Positions 29,692 through 38,433 of a stretch of DNA of 64,000 bases are shown here, piece after piece. This DNA comes from Pseudomonas viridiflava. GTDB taxonomy: Bacteria; Pseudomonadota; Gammaproteobacteria; Pseudomonadales; Pseudomonadaceae. The notes beneath the pieces are model-generated. The model saw only the letters and a program-made list of their open reading frames with translations, did no database searches and had not been told where the DNA came from. Location of the stretch: the NCBI RefSeq assembly GCF_900590755.1, contig NZ_UUOC01000053.1:124001-188000 (forward strand), in the 5' to 3' direction. Every line of letters starts with the position of its first letter. Positions within the stretch are counted from its first letter, which is position 1. The position numbers and the translations under genes were made by a program.

Positions 29692-30431
29692 TGTGCGCCT
29701 TCCTCGATCAGGGTTCCTTCAGCGCCGCCGTGTACGATATTCAGCAGGGCGCCGGGCTTGTTCATATTAAAAACGCGAAGTGGCATCTTGTGGTCACGGC
29801 ACAGGCAGATTGCCGTCAGATCCATCACACCCAGTTTGCGATCCAGTACTTCATCGTAAGTCAGATGATCGAACTTCTCAGCATGCGGGTCTTTGAATGG
29901 ATCTGCGGTATAGACACCATCAACCTTGGTTGCCTTGAGGACAACGTCGGCATCGATTTCGATTGCTCGCAGGCAAGCAGCCGAATCCGTGGTGAAGAAC
30001 GGGTTACCCGTGCCAGCCGCAAAGATCACGACTTCCTTGGAGTTTAGGTGACGCATCGCCTTGCGACGATCGTAATGGTCAGTCACGCCTACCATTGAAA
30101 TGGCAGACATCACGATGGCGGAGATATTGGCACGCTCCAGCGCATCACGCATTGCCAGGGCGTTCATCACAGTGGCCAGCATGCCCATGTGATCACCCGT
30201 GACACGATCCATGCCCGCAGCACTCAATGCCGCGCCACGGAACAGGTTGCCACCGCCGATAACCAGACCAACCTGAACGCCGATACCGACCAGTTGGCCA
30301 ACTTCCAGCGCCATGCGATCCAGCACCTTTGGATCAATACCGAACTCTTCGGACCCCATCAGGGCCTCGCCGCTAAGCTTGAGTAGAATGCGTTTATAGC
30401 GAGCCTGATAACCACTGCCCTGCTGAGCCAT
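29688..30431 (-). CDS. pyrH: UMP kinase
   Basis: PyrH phosphorylates UMP to UDP, and bacterial forms are regulated by GTP and UTP. It is 247 residues of the amino-acid kinase fold. Motifs are ILLKLSGEALMG (about 15-26), VIGGGNLFRGA and AAGTGNPFFTTD. The start at 30431 has GGAGAG upstream. A terminator hairpin lies between it and tsf, although the rpsB-tsf-pyrH-frr order is the classical one. Confidence 0.97.
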   Translation of the reverse strand: MAQQGSGYQARYKRILLKLSGEALMGSEEFGIDPKVLDRMALEVGQLVGIGVQVGLVIGGGNLFRGAALSAAGMDRVTGDHMGMLATVMNALAMRDALERANISAIVMSAISMVGVTDHYDRRKAMRHLNSKEVVIFAAGTGNPFFTTDSAACLRAIEIDADVVLKATKVDGVYTADPFKDPHAEKFDHLTYDEVLDRKLGVMDLTAICLCRDHKMPLRVFNMNKPGALLNIVHGGAEGTLIEEGAQ

Positions 30432-30580
30432 TGCGAATCTCTCCTGCGGCGTTTTCTGAAAAAAATCTGTGCGGACTGTTCAAGCCTGCGCTAACTCTAG
30501 CTTGACGCTGCGAGAGCGTCAGAAGAATGCAGCCTTGTAAGCCACTTCTCCAAGGAAAACAATTAGCTTTTCCTTTTTGA

Positions 30581-30616
30581 CAAAGAGGCTGCGCGCGTGA
30601 GCGGGCAGCCTCTTTG
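30581..30616 (-). terminator. Terminator hairpin after tsf
   Basis: CAAAGAGGCTGC (30581-30592) pairs with GCAGCCTCTTTG (30605-30616), a perfect 12-bp stem with a 12-base loop. The U-run is short and partly inside the stem (TCTTTG). Confidence 0.7.
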
Positions 30617-30638
30617 GGACGACAGTTGGTGAACCGTC

Positions 30639-31508
30639 TTACTTCTTGCTTGCAGCTACTTGCGCAGCGACTTCTTCAGCGAAGTTGTCGACTGGCTTCT
30701 CGATGCCTTCACCCACTTTGAAGTAGGTGAAAGAAACGATTTCAGCGCCGGCTTTCTTGGCCAGATCACCGACCTTGATTTCCGGGTTCTTGACGAACGC
30801 CTGCTCAACAAGGCTGGCTTCAGCCAGGAACTTGGTGATACGACCGGCAACCATTTTTTCAACGATTTCGGCTGGCTTGCCTTTGATCTTGTCTTCGTTC
30901 AGTTGCAGGAAGACGCCCTTTTCGCGCTCGATCGCTTCGGCAGAAACTTCCGAAGGCAGCAGGAATTCAGGGTTGCTTGCAGCAACGTGCATCGCGATGT
31001 CTTTAGCCAGATCAGCGTCACCGCCTTTCAGGACAACCACAACACCGATCTTGTTGCCGTGCAGGTAAGCGTTGACCACGTCACCTTCGATGCTCGACAG
31101 ACGACGGATGTTCACGTTCTCGCCAACTTTGGCAACCAGAGCAGTACGCTCGACTTCCTGAGCTTCGATCAGCGGAGCTGCGTCGGTCAGTCTGTCAGCG
31201 AAAGCTTTTTCCAGGCTGCTGGTGACGAAGTTCTTGAAGTCGTCTTGCAGGGCCAGGAAGTCAGTTTGGGAGTTGACTTCGATGATGGTAGCGCGCTTGC
31301 CATCTTCAGCAACCTTGACAGCGATAGCGCCTTCAGCAGCAACGTTGCCTGCTTTCTTGGCTGCTTTGATCGCGCCCGAAGCACGCATGTCATCAATGGC
31401 TTTCTCGATGTCGCCGCCAGCCTTGGTCAAGGCCTTTTTGCAATCCATCATGCCTTCGCCGGTACGCTCGCGCAGTTCTTTAACCAACGCTGCAGTAATC
31501 TCTGCCAT
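30639..31508 (-). CDS. tsf: Elongation factor Ts
   Basis: EF-Ts recycles EF-Tu by exchanging GDP for GTP. It is 289 residues: an N-terminal UBA-like domain (MAEITAALVKELRERTGEGMM), the TDFLA core motif and two dimerisation domains. The start at 31508 fits the family and follows GAGGAT. It is the second gene after rpsB, with an attenuator-like hairpin in the 189-bp gap. Confidence 0.98.
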   Translation of the reverse strand: MAEITAALVKELRERTGEGMMDCKKALTKAGGDIEKAIDDMRASGAIKAAKKAGNVAAEGAIAVKVAEDGKRATIIEVNSQTDFLALQDDFKNFVTSSLEKAFADRLTDAAPLIEAQEVERTALVAKVGENVNIRRLSSIEGDVVNAYLHGNKIGVVVVLKGGDADLAKDIAMHVAASNPEFLLPSEVSAEAIEREKGVFLQLNEDKIKGKPAEIVEKMVAGRITKFLAEASLVEQAFVKNPEIKVGDLAKKAGAEIVSFTYFKVGEGIEKPVDNFAEEVAAQVAASKK

Positions 31509-31641
31509 TTCAAAATCCTCTTGGATAGGTCTTAAACCATTCCACTCGCCGGGGCGAGCGTTCAAATTCTTGAAAGCTCAAAGTGACAGCCAGAAATGAC
31601 AGATGTGTCATGACAGCGCCAACAATGGTTTTCGAGGTGGC

Positions 31642-31666
31642 AAAAAGGGGGCCAAGCCCCCTTTTT
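31642..31666. terminator. Perfect palindromic terminator between rpsB and tsf
   Basis: AAAAAGGGGGC and GCCCCCTTTTT flank a 3-base loop. It has an A-run before and a T-run after the GC stem on both strands. It probably acts as a partial terminator that lowers tsf relative to rpsB. Confidence 0.8.
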
Positions 31667-31697
31667 GCGTACTGAGTAAACGCTAGGCGTTAACTAC

Positions 31698-32438
31698 TCA
31701 GCCTTCAACAGCAGCAGCTGGAGCTTCTTCGACGAAAACGTCGGTGCCGCCAGCTACGTTGTTACGACCGCGGATTACAGCGTCAGCCATCGAACCCATG
31801 TACAGCTGGATAGCGCGGATTGCGTCATCGTTGCCTGGGATGATGTAGTCAACGCCTTCCGGGCTGCTGTTGGTATCGACTACGCCGATAACCGGGATAC
31901 CGAGCTTGTTGGCTTCGGTGATCGCGATGCGCTCGTGATCAACGTCGATAACGAACAGTGCGTCTGGCAGACCGCCCATGTCCTTGATACCACCCAGGCT
32001 ACGATCCAGCTTTTCCAGGTCACGAGTGCGCATCAGCGCTTCTTTTTTGGTCAGCTTGGCGAAAGTACCGTCTTCAGCCTGGATTTCAAGCTCACGCAGA
32101 CGCTTGATGGACTGACGGATGGTTTTAAAGTTGGTCAGCATGCCGCCCAACCAGCGGTGATCGACGTACGGCGAACCGCAACGTGCTGCTTCTTCAGCAA
32201 CGATCTTGCCAGCGGAACGCTTGGTGCCGACGAACAGGATCTTGTTTTTGCCCGAAGCCAGTTTCTCAACGAAAGTCAGAGCTTCGTTGAACATTGGCAG
32301 GGTTTTTTCAAGGTTGATGATGTGGATCTTGTTACGCGCGCCGAAAATGTATTTACCCATTTTCGGGTTCCAGTAACGGGTCTGGTGACCGAAGTGCACA
32401 CCGGCCTTCAGCATATCGCGCATATTGACTTGGGACAT
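31698..32438 (-). CDS. rpsB: 30S ribosomal protein S2
   Basis: S2 is an essential small-subunit protein and, in E. coli, represses its own operon through the leader. It is 246 residues. Conserved blocks are MRDMLKAGVHFGHQTRYWNPKM (split across about 6-27), HRWLGGMLTNFKT and DVDHERIAITEA. AAGGAAC lies before the ATG. The gene is preceded by a roughly 130-nt structured leader. Confidence 0.98.
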   Translation of the reverse strand: MSQVNMRDMLKAGVHFGHQTRYWNPKMGKYIFGARNKIHIINLEKTLPMFNEALTFVEKLASGKNKILFVGTKRSAGKIVAEEAARCGSPYVDHRWLGGMLTNFKTIRQSIKRLRELEIQAEDGTFAKLTKKEALMRTRDLEKLDRSLGGIKDMGGLPDALFVIDVDHERIAITEANKLGIPVIGVVDTNSSPEGVDYIIPGNDDAIRAIQLYMGSMADAVIRGRNNVAGGTDVFVEEAPAAAVEG

Positions 32439-32572
32439 GATAGTTCCTTGATAAGTCGGGTTAGGCCTCCACGTATCCCAATGACCAACCAGCGGCTTCG
32501 AGCCGAGGGCACCCAGGTCATCGTGTCGACACGTGTGTGGGTTAGTGCTTGCGGGGCTTACCCCGGAAAGCG
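32439..32572 (-). promoter_or_regulatory. rpsB leader RNA, candidate S2 autoregulatory site
   Basis: The leader holds several dyads: GGGG-TAAG-CCCC, the 12-bp palindrome CGTGTCGACACG (32522-32533), and CGGCT-CGA-AGCCG enclosed by an outer TGACC/GGTCA stem. A structured rpsB leader that binds S2 is known in gammaproteobacteria. Equating this one with it is inference from position and structure. Confidence 0.55.
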
Positions 32573-32578
32573 GCGCAT

Positions 32579-32608
32579 TTTATACCATGAAAAGTCGGAA
32601 AACGGAAA
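32579..32608 (-). promoter_or_regulatory. Candidate sigma-70 promoter of rpsB-tsf
   Basis: On the minus strand TATAAA (32579-32584) has TTTCCG (32603-32608) 18 bp upstream. A GC-rich discriminator (ATGCGCCGC) follows, as at stringently controlled ribosomal promoters. The -35 box is weak. Confidence 0.5.
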
Positions 32609-32741
32609 CCGAAAAAGATGGGGGCTGTGGGAGGGCCTTGTTCGTAGGCTGAAGCACCTTTGCTGGCGCAGGATTTTTAAGGTAAACCACCCGTACCCTA
32701 TCGCGGGTAAGCACCGCTGCCATAGGCGACTGCAAACATCA

Positions 32742-32829
32742 GTTGGAGGGAGGCTTGCCCGCGAATCAGGCACCCCGGTTCGTCAGTAATACCCTGTTAT
32801 CGTTTTTCGCGGGCAAGCCTCGCTCCAAC
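32742..32829. repeat. REP pair, GGCTTGCCCGCGAA type
   Basis: GGCTTGCCCGCGAA and TTCGCGGGCAAGCC arms lie in the divergent gap between rpsB and map. The arms extend to GTTGGAG/CTCCAAC. A second, partial copy (ATCGCGGGTAAGCACCGC) is nearby at about 32700-32717. Confidence 0.8.
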
Positions 32830-32901
32830 AAAGCGGCCTGGATACACCCCCAATCCAGCCTCCCCATATAAGGAACCAATAATCCCCCACCCTTCACGTC
32901 T

Positions 32902-32909
32902 GTTAGAAT
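32902..32909 (+). promoter_or_regulatory. Candidate extended -10 promoter of map
   Basis: TGTTAGAAT at 32901-32909 reads as an extended -10 (TGn-TAGAAT) 50 bp before the map ATG. No good -35 box is visible, as is common for extended -10 promoters. Confidence 0.4.
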
Positions 32910-32958
32910 CGCCGCTTTCCGTATTAGCCGCGCGCTTTGCGTGCCGAGAGAGATCGTA

Positions 32959-33741
32959 ATGACCGTCACCATCAAAACCCCTGAAGACATCGAAAAAATG
33001 CGCATTGCCGGTCGTCTGGCTGCCGATGTCCTGGAAATGATCGGTGCTCACGTCAAACCTGGCGTCACCACCGAAGAGCTGGACCGCATCTGCCACGATT
33101 ACATCGTCAACGAGCAAAAGGCGATCCCGGCTCCCCTTAACTACAAAGGCTATCCAAAGTCGATCTGCACTTCGATCAACCACGTGGTCTGCCACGGCAT
33201 CCCTAACGACAAGCCGCTGAAGAACGGTGACGTGCTGAATATCGACGTAACGGTCATCAAGGATGGCTACCACGGCGACACCAGCAAGATGTTCCACGTC
33301 GGCAAGGTGCCGGAGTGGGCCGAGCGCCTCTCGAAGATCACTCAGGAATGCCTTTATAAAGGCATCGAGATTGTTCGCCCGGGCACCCGACTGGGTGACA
33401 TTGGCGAGGTGATTCAAAAGCACGCTGAAAAGAGTGGCTTTTCAGTCGTCCGCGAATACTGCGGCCACGGCATCGGCAAGGTGTTCCACGAAGAGCCGCA
33501 GGTGCTGCACTACGGCAAAGCCGGTGAAGGCCTGGAGCTGGCTGAGGGCATGACCTTCACCATCGAACCGATGATCAACCAGGGCAAGGCTGAAACACGC
33601 CTGCTGGGCGACGGCTGGACAGCGATCACCAAGGACCGCAAATTGTCGGCCCAGTGGGAGCACACAATCCTGGTCACTGCTGACGGTTATGAGATTTTCA
33701 CCCTGCGCAGCGACGACACCATCGCCCGCACTTCGGCCTGA
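32959..33741 (+). CDS. map: Type I methionine aminopeptidase
   Basis: Map removes the N-terminal methionine from new proteins. It is 260 residues of the pita-bread fold. Dimetal ligands lie in NIDVTVIKDGYHGDTS (two Asp), in GHGIGKVFHE (His), and in FTIEPM and QWEHTI (two Glu). The start at 32959 gives MTVTIKTPEDIEKMR. It is divergent from rpsB, as in E. coli, and followed by glnD. Confidence 0.98.
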   Translation: MTVTIKTPEDIEKMRIAGRLAADVLEMIGAHVKPGVTTEELDRICHDYIVNEQKAIPAPLNYKGYPKSICTSINHVVCHGIPNDKPLKNGDVLNIDVTVIKDGYHGDTSKMFHVGKVPEWAERLSKITQECLYKGIEIVRPGTRLGDIGEVIQKHAEKSGFSVVREYCGHGIGKVFHEEPQVLHYGKAGEGLELAEGMTFTIEPMINQGKAETRLLGDGWTAITKDRKLSAQWEHTILVTADGYEIFTLRSDDTIARTSA

Positions 33742-33814
33742 TTCGCCATACGATCAGACCTGACGCGCTTCAGCCCGCTACCGCGCTCGATATAGATAAA
33801 AGGAAAGCAGTTCC

Positions 33815-36514
33815 ATGCCGCAAGTGGATCCCGATTTGTTCGACCGAGGTCAGTTCCAGGCCGAACTGGCCCTGAAAGCCAGTCCAATTGCTGCTTTCAA
33901 GAAGGCCATCCGCAACGCGCGGGAGGTACTGGACTCGCGCTTCAAATCAGGCCGCGACATTCGCCGCCTGATCGAAGATCGCGCCTGGTTCGTGGATAAC
34001 ATCCTGCAACAGGCATGGGACCAGTTCGACTGGAGCGAGGAAGCGGATATCGCCCTGCTGGCCGTTGGCGGCTACGGGCGTGGGGAGTTGCATCCTTATT
34101 CGGACATTGATCTGCTGATCTTGCTGGAGAGCGCCGATCACGAAGTTTTCCGTGACTCCATCGAGCGTTTTCTGACACTGCTGTGGGACATCGGCCTGGA
34201 AGTCGGTCAAAGCGTGCGCTCGGTGGATGAATGCGCTCAGGAAGGTCGCGCCGACCTGACGGTCATTACCAACCTGATGGAAAGCCGCACCATCGCCGGC
34301 CCCGAGCGTCTGCGCCAGCGCATGCTGGACGTGACCAGCACCCGGGAGATGTGGCCGAGCAAAGAGTTCTTCCTGGCCAAGCGTGCTGAGCAGAAAACCC
34401 GTCACCACAAGTACAACGATACCGAATACAACCTGGAGCCCAACGTCAAAGGCTCGCCGGGTGGTCTACGAGATATCCAGACCATTCTTTGGGTTGCGCG
34501 ACGCCAGTACGGCACCCTGAATCTACATGCACTGGCCGGGCAAGGTTTCCTGCTGGAGAGCGAGAACAACCTGCTCGCCTCGTCCCAGGACTTTCTCTGG
34601 AAAGTGCGCTACGCCCTCCACATGCTGGCTGGTCGTTCGGAAGACCGGTTGCTGTTCGACTATCAGAGCAGCATCGCCAACCTGCTGGGCTACCAGGACA
34701 ACGACGCAAAGCTCGCGATAGAGCGCTTCATGCAGAAGTACTATCGGGTGGTCATGAGCATCGCTGAGTTGAGCGACCTGATCATTCAGCATTTCGAAGA
34801 AGTCATCCTGACCGACGACGAAGGCGCTGTGACCCAGCCGATCAATTCGCGCTTCCAGCTACATGATGGCTATATCGAAGCCACCAACCTGAACGTCTTC
34901 AAGCGCACGCCGTTCGCCATGATCGAGATTTTCGTGCTCATGGCTCAGCACCCGGAAATCAAAGGCGTGCGCGCCGATACGATCCGGCTGCTGCGCGAAC
35001 ACCGGCATTTGATCAACGATGATTTCCGCAACGATATTCGCAACACCAGCCTGTTCATCGAGCTGTTCAAATGTGAAATCGGCATCCATCGCAACCTGCG
35101 GCGCATGAACCGTTACGGCATTCTGGGCCTGTATTTGCCGGAGTTCGGGCATATCGTCGGGCAGATGCAGCATGACTTGTTCCACATCTACACGGTGGAC
35201 GCCCACACCCTGAACCTCATCAAACACCTGCGCAAGCTGCAGTACACACAGGTGTCAGAGAAATTCCCGTTGGCCAGCAAGATCATGGCCAAGCTACCCA
35301 AACCCGAGCTGATCTACCTGGCTGGCCTCTATCACGACATCGGCAAAGGCCGGGGCGGCGATCACTCGGAATTGGGGGCGGTGGACGCACAGGCGTTTGG
35401 CGAGCGGCATCAGTTGCCGAACTGGGATACCCGCTTGATAGTCTGGCTGGTGAGCCACCATCTGGTGATGTCTACCACCGCTCAACGCAAGGACCTGTCC
35501 GATCCGCAGGTAATCCACGATTTTGCCCAGTTCGTGGGCGACGAAGTGCACCTGGATTATCTCTATGTGCTGACCGTTGCCGACATCAACGCCACCAATC
35601 CGACCCTATGGAATTCGTGGCGTGCCAGTCTGTTGCGCCAGCTTTACACCGAAACCAAGCGCGCCCTGCGTCGCGGGCTGGAAAACCCGGTGGACCGGGA
35701 AGAGCAGATCCGCCGCACGCAAACCGCGGCGCTGGATATTCTGGTGCGCAATGGCACAGATCCGGACGACGTCGAGCAATTGTGGTCGCAACTGGGTGAC
35801 GACTATTTCCTGCGCCACACGGCGGGCGACGTTGCCTGGCACAGTGATGCCATTTTGCAGCAGCCGGTAAACGGCGGCCCATTGGTCCTGATCAAGGAAA
35901 CCACCCAGCGGGAATTCGAAGGCGGCACGCAGATCTTCATCTATGCGCCCGACCAGCACGACTTCTTCGCCGTGACGGTGGCGGCCATGGACCAGTTGAA
36001 CCTGAACATTCACGATGCCAGGGTTCTGACCTCCAGCAGCCAGTTCACCCTCGACACCTATATTGTGCTCGACAACAATGGCGGCTCCATTGGCGACAAT
36101 CCGGAGCGGGTCAAGCAGATTCGCGACGGCCTTTACGAAGCGCTGCACAATCCTGACGACTACCCGACGATCATCAAGCGTCGCGTGCCGCGTCAGCTCA
36201 AGCATTTCGCCTTTGCACCGCAAGTCACGATCCACAACGACGCTCAGCGGCCGGTCACGATTCTGGAGCTTGCCGCACCAGATCGCCCCGGCCTGCTGGC
36301 GCGGATCGGCAAGATCTTCCTGGAGTTCGACCTGTCACTGCAGAACGCCAAGATTTCGACCCTTGGCGAACGGGTAGAAGACGTGTTCTTTATTACCGAC
36401 GCCAACAACCAACCGTTGTCCGACCCGCAACTGTGCAGCCGTCTGCAAGATGCAATCGTTGAACAACTGAGCGTCAATCACGAGCCTGGCAGCGAGTTTC
36501 GTCTCAGCATCTGA
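33815..36514 (+). CDS. glnD: Bifunctional uridylyltransferase/uridylyl-removing enzyme GlnD
   Basis: GlnD senses glutamine and adds or removes UMP on PII, controlling nitrogen assimilation. It is 899 residues. The nucleotidyltransferase domain has GGYGRGELHPYSDIDLLIL (about 85-103). The uridylyl-removing HD domain has LYHDIGKGRGGDHS near 505-520. Two ACT domains sit at the C-terminus (ATVAAMDQLNLNIHDARV and ELAAPDRPGLLARIG). The map-glnD-dap order matches E. coli and P. aeruginosa. Confidence 0.98.
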   Translation: MPQVDPDLFDRGQFQAELALKASPIAAFKKAIRNAREVLDSRFKSGRDIRRLIEDRAWFVDNILQQAWDQFDWSEEADIALLAVGGYGRGELHPYSDIDLLILLESADHEVFRDSIERFLTLLWDIGLEVGQSVRSVDECAQEGRADLTVITNLMESRTIAGPERLRQRMLDVTSTREMWPSKEFFLAKRAEQKTRHHKYNDTEYNLEPNVKGSPGGLRDIQTILWVARRQYGTLNLHALAGQGFLLESENNLLASSQDFLWKVRYALHMLAGRSEDRLLFDYQSSIANLLGYQDNDAKLAIERFMQKYYRVVMSIAELSDLIIQHFEEVILTDDEGAVTQPINSRFQLHDGYIEATNLNVFKRTPFAMIEIFVLMAQHPEIKGVRADTIRLLREHRHLINDDFRNDIRNTSLFIELFKCEIGIHRNLRRMNRYGILGLYLPEFGHIVGQMQHDLFHIYTVDAHTLNLIKHLRKLQYTQVSEKFPLASKIMAKLPKPELIYLAGLYHDIGKGRGGDHSELGAVDAQAFGERHQLPNWDTRLIVWLVSHHLVMSTTAQRKDLSDPQVIHDFAQFVGDEVHLDYLYVLTVADINATNPTLWNSWRASLLRQLYTETKRALRRGLENPVDREEQIRRTQTAALDILVRNGTDPDDVEQLWSQLGDDYFLRHTAGDVAWHSDAILQQPVNGGPLVLIKETTQREFEGGTQIFIYAPDQHDFFAVTVAAMDQLNLNIHDARVLTSSSQFTLDTYIVLDNNGGSIGDNPERVKQIRDGLYEALHNPDDYPTIIKRRVPRQLKHFAFAPQVTIHNDAQRPVTILELAAPDRPGLLARIGKIFLEFDLSLQNAKISTLGERVEDVFFITDANNQPLSDPQLCSRLQDAIVEQLSVNHEPGSEFRLSI

Positions 36515-36586
36515 GCAAGCCCAGGCCTTGAATGAATCGATTACGGCGCTCCCGTCCCGAGCGCCAGCTCTTGAGAACCCAGCCCC

Positions 36587-37783
36587 ATGAATAGTGCAAT
36601 GCAACTGCTCCAGCCTTACCCTTTCGAGAAGCTTCGTGCCCTGCTCGGCAGCGTGACGCCGAACCCGGACAAACGCCCGATTGCGCTGTCCATTGGCGAG
36701 CCCAAGCACCGTTCCCCGGCGTTTGTTGGTCAGGCCATGGTCGACAATCTGGACCAGATGGCGGTTTACCCGACCACTCTGGGCGTCCCTGCCCTGCGTG
36801 AAGCCATTGCGGGCTGGTGCGAGCGCCGCTTTGGCGTACCGAGCGGCTGGCTGGACCCGGCGCGTAACGTGCTACCGGTCAACGGCACCCGTGAAGCCTT
36901 GTTCGCTTTCACCCAGACCGTGGTCAACCGTAGCGACGATGGCCTGGTGATCAGCCCGAACCCGTTCTACCAGATCTACGAAGGCGCGGCCTATCTGGCT
37001 GGCGCAACTCCGCACTACCTGCCCTGCCTGGATGAAAACGGCTTCAACCCTGACTTTGATGCAGTGTCTGTCGACGTCTGGAAGCGTTGCCAGATTCTTT
37101 TCCTGTGCTCGCCCGGCAACCCGACTGGCGCGGTAATTGCGCTGGAAACCCTGAAAAAGCTCATCGCTCTGGCAGACGAACACGACTTCGTGATCGCCGC
37201 CGACGAGTGCTACAGCGAGCTGTATTTCGACGAACAGGCGCCAACCGCTGGCCTGCTGAGCGCCTGTGTTGCCCTGGGTCGCCAGGACTTCAAGCGCTGC
37301 GTGGTTTTCCACAGCCTGTCCAAGCGTTCAAACCTGCCGGGCCTGCGCTCGGGCTTCGTGGCCGGGGACGCTGAAATCCTCAAGGCTTTCCTGCTGTACC
37401 GCACCTACCACGGCTGCGCGATGCCGATTCAGACTCAGCTGGCGAGCATTGCAGCCTGGAACGACGAGGACCACGTACGGGCCAATCGCGACCTGTATCG
37501 GCAAAAATTCGACGCCGTTCTGGACATCCTCACCCCGGTAATGGACGTGCAACGCCCGGATGGCAGTTTCTATCTGTGGCCGAGCGTCGGTGGTGACGAC
37601 GAAGCGTTTTGCCGGGATCTGTTCGTCGACCAGCACGTCACCGTGGTGCCAGGCTCTTACCTGTCCCGCGAAGTAGACGGCTTCAACCCCGGCGCTGGAC
37701 GCGTGCGTCTGGCCCTGGTTGCGCCATTGGCCGAATGCATCGAAGCGGCCGAGCGGATTCGGGATTTCGTGCAGAAGCGTTGA
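36587..37783 (+). CDS. dapC: Succinyldiaminopimelate transaminase
   Basis: DapC transaminates N-succinyl-2-amino-6-ketopimelate in the succinylase branch of lysine/meso-DAP synthesis. It is a 398-residue fold-type I PLP enzyme. The conserved CSPGNPTGAV and ADECYSELYF contain the Asn and Asp/Tyr that bind PLP, and the Schiff-base lysine is in HSLSKRSNLPG. dapD lies two genes downstream and dapE further on, so three of the four succinylase steps are in this window. Confidence 0.94.
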   Translation: MNSAMQLLQPYPFEKLRALLGSVTPNPDKRPIALSIGEPKHRSPAFVGQAMVDNLDQMAVYPTTLGVPALREAIAGWCERRFGVPSGWLDPARNVLPVNGTREALFAFTQTVVNRSDDGLVISPNPFYQIYEGAAYLAGATPHYLPCLDENGFNPDFDAVSVDVWKRCQILFLCSPGNPTGAVIALETLKKLIALADEHDFVIAADECYSELYFDEQAPTAGLLSACVALGRQDFKRCVVFHSLSKRSNLPGLRSGFVAGDAEILKAFLLYRTYHGCAMPIQTQLASIAAWNDEDHVRANRDLYRQKFDAVLDILTPVMDVQRPDGSFYLWPSVGGDDEAFCRDLFVDQHVTVVPGSYLSREVDGFNPGAGRVRLALVAPLAECIEAAERIRDFVQKR

Positions 37784-37811
37784 GTGGTGAATGCGGTACC
37801 ACAATTTCCCT

Positions 37812-37900
37812 GTGGGACCGGCTTCAGCCGGGAAGGCAATAGCTCAGACAACTCGATGTAGCAACTGTACCGGCGCCTTCCCGGCTAAAGCCGGTCCCAC
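37812..37900. repeat. REP pair, GTGGGACCGGCTT type
   Basis: GTGGGACCGGCTTCAGCCGG and the inverse CCGGCTAAAGCCGGTCCCAC flank a spacer. One base differs between arms. It lies between dapC and yffB, which point the same way. Confidence 0.88.
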
Positions 37901-38034
37901 TAGGAACAAGGGCTGCGCATCGACAAACCGCCACATTAGCGGTTTAAGCTGTCGCGCCACGGGTATCCCCGGTTATGCCGCGTCCATGGCATAATCCGTC
38001 ACCGTTTTTAAACCGTCTCAAAGGGGGCAAGCTC

Positions 38035-38397
38035 GTGGCTGATGAAATCAACAAGTTGCACCTGTACGGCATCAAAGCCTGCGACACCATGAAGAAGGCT
38101 CGCACCTGGCTCGATGAGAAACCGGTGAGTTACGATTTTCATGACTACAAGACGCAGGGCATCGACCGCGAACACCTGACCCAGTGGTGCAATGAGCACG
38201 GCTGGCAGACAGTGTTGAACCGCGCCGGCACCACCTTTCGCAAGCTCGACGACGGACAAAAAGCCGATCTCGACCAGGCAAAGGCGATTGAGCTGATGCT
38301 CGCTCAACCCTCGATGATCAAGCGCCCGGTGCTTGATCTCGGTGACAGAACCCTGATTGGCTTCAAACCAGACCTGTATGCAGCGGCTATCGCCTGA
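38035..38397 (+). CDS. yffB: ArsC/Spx-family thioredoxin-fold protein YffB
   Basis: The 120-residue protein belongs to the ArsC/Spx/YffB family. The N-terminal LYGIKACDTMKKAR (about 9-22) is the redox loop with a single cysteine; the arginine-bearing segment RPVLDLGDRTLIGFKP is near residue 97. A function is not established; YffB binds glutathione in P. aeruginosa studies. The start is GTG 38035 with AGGGGG 7 bases upstream, and translation further upstream would read poor sequence. It lies between dapC and dapD; E. coli yffB is next to dapE. Confidence 0.85.
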   Translation: MADEINKLHLYGIKACDTMKKARTWLDEKPVSYDFHDYKTQGIDREHLTQWCNEHGWQTVLNRAGTTFRKLDDGQKADLDQAKAIELMLAQPSMIKRPVLDLGDRTLIGFKPDLYAAAIA

Positions 38398-38433
38398 CTG
38401 AGATAGCCCTTTAAATTCGTAAGAGGTATTTGC

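Noticed and set aside
28414..29859. Plus-strand open frame of 481 codons opposite uppS, frr and part of pyrH
   Set aside because: It crosses three well-supported minus-strand genes and shows no recognisable domain.
32600..32740. Possible tRNA-like or riboswitch-like element upstream of map
   Set aside because: The sequence contains only degenerate REP halves; no cloverleaf or known aptamer core could be drawn.
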